NCBI GenBank assembly: GCA_046263155.1
Contig: JBHELF010000037.1
Coordinates: 1-8,736 of the forward strand
Source of the DNA: DATADF01 sp046263155
Lineage (GTDB): Bacteria > Actinomycetota > CADDZG01 > WHSQ01
DNA: 8,736 nucleotides
Reading direction: 5' to 3'
Made by a program: the position numbers and the translations under genes. Numbering within the stretch: position 1 is the stretch's first letter; each line of letters opens with the position of its first letter. Below, in pieces: positions 6,506 through 8,736 of the stretch. The notes under the pieces are model-generated. The model saw nothing but the letters and a program-made list of their open reading frames with translations. It was not told the DNA's origin and made no database searches.

Positions 6506-6655
6506 CACACGTTCGCAACTGCCCATCGGCTTGAGATGCTTGCGCGAGAGTTCGACGAGGAAACGTTGATTCGGATTGCGTATGGGCTTTCAAGAGAGCG
6601 TGAGAGGCACGGAGCTCGCCCGACGAACACCGACAACCACCCCAGAGCTCCGTAA
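6506..6655 (+). pseudogene. Possible remnant of an amidase C-terminus
   Basis: Directly after the methyltransferase stop, in the same frame, lies LEMLAREFDEETLIRIAYG (about 6530-6586), followed by SRERERHGARP and a stop at 6653. The pattern 'G/L-x(3)-R-x-FDE-x-TLLRIA-x-x-E...RRP' is how amidase-signature family enzymes (GatA-like) usually end. No start or Shine-Dalgarno, and no Ser-Ser-Lys amidase core, is present upstream, so if the resemblance is real this is a broken relic. A chance match cannot be excluded. Confidence 0.3.
6609..6653. repeat. 9-bp perfect inverted repeat downstream of the methyltransferase
   Basis: ACGGAGCTC (6609-6617) is the exact reverse complement of GAGCTCCGT (6645-6653), with 27 bases between. 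In RNA it would form a GC-rich hairpin with a large loop. It may end the ester cyclase/cupin/methyltransferase transcript, but no T-run follows, so intrinsic termination is doubtful. It could also be a protein-binding repeat. Confidence 0.5.
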
Positions 6656-6713
6656 GAGTCCGGCGCAGTAGGGAGCTGGTAGGAGGTGCCCGGAGTCGTT
6701 GCCTGATCGTGGA

Positions 6714-6763
6714 AGGAAATCGAGAGCGCCTTCTCGAAGTATTTCCTAACAGAGCCCAGGAAA
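6714..6763 (+). promoter_or_regulatory. Structured leader with two mutually exclusive hairpins before the mini-protein gene
   Basis: Fold A: AGGAAAT (6714-6720) pairs with ATTTCCT (6741-6747), stacked on CGAGA (6721-6725) with TCTCG (6732-6736); this is a 12-bp stem with a 4-base bulge (AAGT) and a 6-base loop. Fold B: the same TTTCCT (6742-6747) pairs with a second AGGAAA at 6758-6763 over a 10-base loop. That second copy runs into the purine-rich ribosome site before ATG 6773. Fold B would hide part of the site and fold A would free it. The repeats are seen directly; switching is inferred. Confidence 0.35.
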
Positions 6764-6772
6764 GGGGGCGGA

Positions 6773-6925
6773 ATGCTTCGCAGGTTCATCGTTGGCGTCA
6801 TATTCGCATCGGCTTTGGTGCCGTTAACTGCGGCGACGTCGCATGCAGGACCCATCCCTTGCGGCAAGATCGTCATCAGGAACGTCTACGTCGCGAATAT
6901 CCCCTGCATCTTCGAGGAGCCCTAG
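6773..6925 (+). CDS. 50-residue secreted two-cysteine mini-protein
   Basis: The protein starts with a textbook Sec signal peptide: basic MLRR, a hydrophobic core FIVGVIFASALVPLTAA, and a cleavage site after Ser-His-Ala (residue 25). The mature peptide is 25 residues, GPIPCGKIV through IPCIFEEP, with Cys30 and Cys45 of the precursor, each inside an I-P-C triplet. A disulfide between them is plausible. The purine-rich AGGAAAGGGGG at 6758-6768 ends 4 bases before the ATG and is a good ribosome site. This supports translation despite the small size. I recognise no family. It could be a signalling or antimicrobial peptide, a chaperone-like metal binder, or the truncated start of a larger exported protein. 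It lies between the methyltransferase region and the convergent ATPase gene and belongs to neither transcript with certainty. Confidence 0.62.
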   Translation: MLRRFIVGVIFASALVPLTAATSHAGPIPCGKIVIRNVYVANIPCIFEEP

Positions 6926-7001
6926 ACAGACAATCCTTGCTACGTGCGTCGCGTGCGTGCACGTGGCTATCTAGTCTCGCCTGCGTCGGAGAGAAGAACG
7001 A

Positions 7002-7022
7002 GGGCGGATATCGAACCCGCCC
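7002..7022 (-). terminator. Weak terminator candidate after the cyclase-like ATPase gene
   Basis: Read on the minus strand, GGGCGG and CCGCCC pair across a 9-base loop just after the stop at 7030, and are followed by a pyrimidine-rich TCGTTCTTCTC. The stem is short and there is no true T-run, so it is weak. The GGTTCGAT in the loop side resembles a tRNA T-arm, but no tRNA fits. Nearby, ACGTGC (6942-6947) and GCACGT (6959-6964) could form a hairpin after the mini-protein gene. Confidence 0.3.
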
Positions 7023-7029
7023 ACTGCGT

Positions 7030-8736
7030 TCACTCCAGAACTGCAACCGGGTTCCCTTTTCGCTCGCGGTCTATGTGTGTCGCAAGATCATGCTCCAGGC
7101 GGGCGCGATCGTCCCGGGTCATCGTCTGATAGGCCGCGATCTGGATCAGGGCATGCGCGAACCGGATTGAGCGAGGGGCGACGCGCTCTATCAGACGCCT
7201 CTCTTGCAGCACTTGGAGGTGCCGGTCGAGAACTCGCCGAGCCGCTTCGGGCAGGAGGGCCTCCACGACGTCGAGTTCCACGTCAACACCCGCGATCGAT
7301 GCCACGCGCAACAGGTCTCGTTCGCCCGGACCCAATCGGTCGAGACGCATCGTCACCAGCCCGGCAAGCGAGGCCGGGATCGTCTCCAGGTCACCATGGT
7401 CGATTGCTGCGACGAGCTGCTCGGCGAAGAGTGGGTTGCCCTGCGCGAGGTCAACGATGCGTCGCAAGAGGGGCTCGGCAAGCGGACCGGCGCGTTCGAT
7501 CGCCAGCCGCGCGATGTCGCCGGAATCAAGTGGCTCGAGCGTAACCATCTCGCCCCATCCCGGTCCGTCTTCGAAACCATCCGGCCGCGCCAGGCATAGC
7601 AGCAATATCGACCCGGTGGCTTCCCGCGCGAGGACCTCCATCGCATCACGGAACGCGGTCTCGGCCCACTGCAGATCCTCGACGACCACGATCAGCGGAT
7701 GAAGACGCGCGAGCGTCTCAAGCAAGAGTAGTAGCGGCGCCACCAACTCCTCCCCGCTTGCCGGTGGCGAACGTAGCGGGATTGCTTCGGCGACGGCTGG
7801 GACGGCGTGGATGCCATCATGCGCGTTCGCGAGCAAGTCATGCAGAGCGCGCCATCCGAGGATGCCCGCCGTTTCCACGACCGCCTGACGAACCGGGAAG
7901 AATCCCATGGCATCGCCCGGCGGCGGGTGGCGAATCAGAAGTGTGCGTGCATCCTCGCTGAGCGTCGCCATGACCTCTCTCGCAAGGCGAGACTTGCCGA
8001 TACCCGCCTCACCTATGACGGTCACCGGCACCACCCGACCGGTACGGAGCGCGCGCCGGAACGCCGAGCGCAGGCGCGTGAGTTCCGATTGCCGTCCAAT
8101 CATCGGAGCATCGAACGTCCGAGGGATCGCCGGTGCCTGCGAAACCACTTCGAGCACACGCCATGCCTGAAGGCCCTGCTCTTCGGTGCCCTCAACGTGG
8201 TCCACGATTACCGCGCCGCGCAGCAGCCGCTGGGCACCGGGTCCCACGAGAATCTCGGCATCGTCGGCAGCATGTTGGAGTCGACCGGCAAGCGACACGA
8301 CGGGCCCTCGCACCGCGTCGGTCAGGGTGGCACCAGGACCGACGACTACTTCTCCGGTGTCAAGACCGACACGAGCTCGGAACATCACCTGCCCGACCTT
8401 GGAGGCAGCATTGAGCCGATGGACGGCCGTACGAAGATCGAGCGCGGCGTTGACCGCACGTAAAGGGTCGTCCTCGTGTGCGACCGGGAACCCGAAGAAA
8501 GCGACGAGTTGGTCGCCCGGCGCTCGCTCGACGCGGCCCCCATATCGTGCCACCACCTCACTCGCGGTTACCGCCGCTTCCTCGCCTGCGCGCGTCACTA
8601 CCTCCGGATCGACACTCGAATCAGAATGCGGGGCGACATCGACCGCTACGACTGTGACCCGCCTGCGCTCGTGCGGCAGCCACGATCCCTCCGGGGCATG
8701 CGGGCGCGGAGTCTCCCCTTGTAGGTCGAGGACGGG
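7030..8736 (-). CDS. Degenerate class III cyclase domain fused to AAA/STAND ATPase (N-terminus outside window)
   Basis: The frame is open to the window edge, giving 568 visible residues; a GTG at 8598 lies inside the cyclase domain, so it is not the start. After a linker, residues about 23-165 match a class III nucleotidyl cyclase: ERRRVTVVAVDV (metal Asp33), GGRVERAPGDQLVAFFG (metal Asp75), RARVGLDTGEVVVG, and SLAGRLQHA. The usual Lys before the second Asp is Arg69. The transition-state Asn is Ser148, although the catalytic Arg152 remains, so cyclase activity is doubtful. Residues about 205-480 form an AAA_16-like ATPase: GEAGIGKS at 242-249, VVVEDLQWAE with Asp354, QGNPLF at 432-437, then a winged helix ending RFAHALIQIAAYQ. 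In this family several hundred residues of TPR repeats normally follow. Here the protein stops about 30 residues later. The family serves as signal-responsive ATPase regulators. Confidence 0.88.
   Translation of the reverse strand, partial: PVLDLQGETPRPHAPEGSWLPHERRRVTVVAVDVAPHSDSSVDPEVVTRAGEEAAVTASEVVARYGGRVERAPGDQLVAFFGFPVAHEDDPLRAVNAALDLRTAVHRLNAASKVGQVMFRARVGLDTGEVVVGPGATLTDAVRGPVVSLAGRLQHAADDAEILVGPGAQRLLRGAVIVDHVEGTEEQGLQAWRVLEVVSQAPAIPRTFDAPMIGRQSELTRLRSAFRRALRTGRVVPVTVIGEAGIGKSRLAREVMATLSEDARTLLIRHPPPGDAMGFFPVRQAVVETAGILGWRALHDLLANAHDGIHAVPAVAEAIPLRSPPASGEELVAPLLLLLETLARLHPLIVVVEDLQWAETAFRDAMEVLAREATGSILLLCLARPDGFEDGPGWGEMVTLEPLDSGDIARLAIERAGPLAEPLLRRIVDLAQGNPLFAEQLVAAIDHGDLETIPASLAGLVTMRLDRLGPGERDLLRVASIAGVDVELDVVEALLPEAARRVLDRHLQVLQERRLIERVAPRSIRFAHALIQIAAYQTMTRDDRARLEHDLATHIDRERKGNPVAVLE

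Noticed and set aside
6358..6876. 172-codon minus-strand open frame over the methyltransferase end and the mini-protein
   Set aside because: No domain-like sequence, and it lies antisense to the methyltransferase C-terminus, which has clear family motifs. Ser/Arg/Pro-rich composition is typical of an antisense shadow.
6997..7065. tRNA gene on the minus strand suggested by a T-arm-like GGTTCGAT hairpin
   Set aside because: The expected acceptor partner of the 3' strand is absent, and no D-arm or anticodon arm fits in the 50 bases upstream, which are coding.
6709..7170. 153-codon plus-strand open frame over the mini-protein and the ATPase 3' end
   Set aside because: It is in another frame from the mini-protein with signal peptide and ribosome site, runs antisense into the ATPase gene, and has no recognisable motif.
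7807..8463. 218-codon plus-strand open frame
   Set aside because: It is antisense to the cyclase/ATPase gene, whose Walker A and cyclase motifs are unambiguous. The sequence is Arg/His-rich with no fold signature.
1..8736. CRISPR array, insertion sequence, phage or conjugative genes
   Set aside because: I saw no regularly spaced repeats, transposase or integrase motifs, or terminal repeats with target duplications on either strand.

Overview
The window is high-GC bacterial DNA with the gene repertoire of an actinobacterium. It holds an ECF sigma factor with a membrane-bound RskA-type anti-sigma factor, an HTH/NB-ARC/TPR regulator, and a class III cyclase-like domain fused to a large AAA/STAND ATPase. 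Most starts also lack a clear Shine-Dalgarno sequence. No ribosomal marker is present, so 'Actinomycetota, possibly a deep-branching or environmental lineage' is an inference.

Layout. (1) 1-971, plus strand: the 3' end of a secreted helical-repeat protein closed by a strong intrinsic terminator, then a small lipoprotein with a pilin-like C-terminus. (2) 996-2373, plus strand: a translationally coupled sigma/anti-sigma pair. The anti-sigma gene ends in an unusual Cys/His tail and overlaps the next gene tail-to-tail by 4 bases. (3) 2370-4691, minus strand: a 773-residue HTH-NB-ARC-TPR regulator. (4) 4692-4795: a divergent control region with a 15-base inverted repeat and a 12-base-period direct repeat. 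(5) 4796-6505, plus strand: an ester cyclase (SnoaL-like), a cupin, possibly a tiny membrane ORF, and a METTL7-like methyltransferase. (6) 6506-6772: no full gene; an amidase-like remnant, a 9-bp inverted repeat, and a structured leader. (7) 6773-6925, plus strand: a 50-residue secreted mini-protein. (8) 7030-8736, minus strand: a cyclase-like/AAA ATPase running off the window edge.

Working model. Two extracytoplasmic or STAND-type sensing modules are adjacent. The sigma/anti-sigma pair should respond to an envelope or redox signal by proteolysis of the anti-sigma factor. The HTH-NB-ARC protein probably controls the divergent ester cyclase/cupin operon through the repeats between them. The cyclase-like domain of the last protein has lost residues needed for catalysis, so it is more likely a regulatory input domain than a cAMP source. 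Its usual TPR tail is absent. The least described element is the 6714-6925 unit: a very short exported two-cysteine peptide gene preceded by a leader that can fold in two mutually exclusive ways, one of which reaches into the ribosome-binding region.
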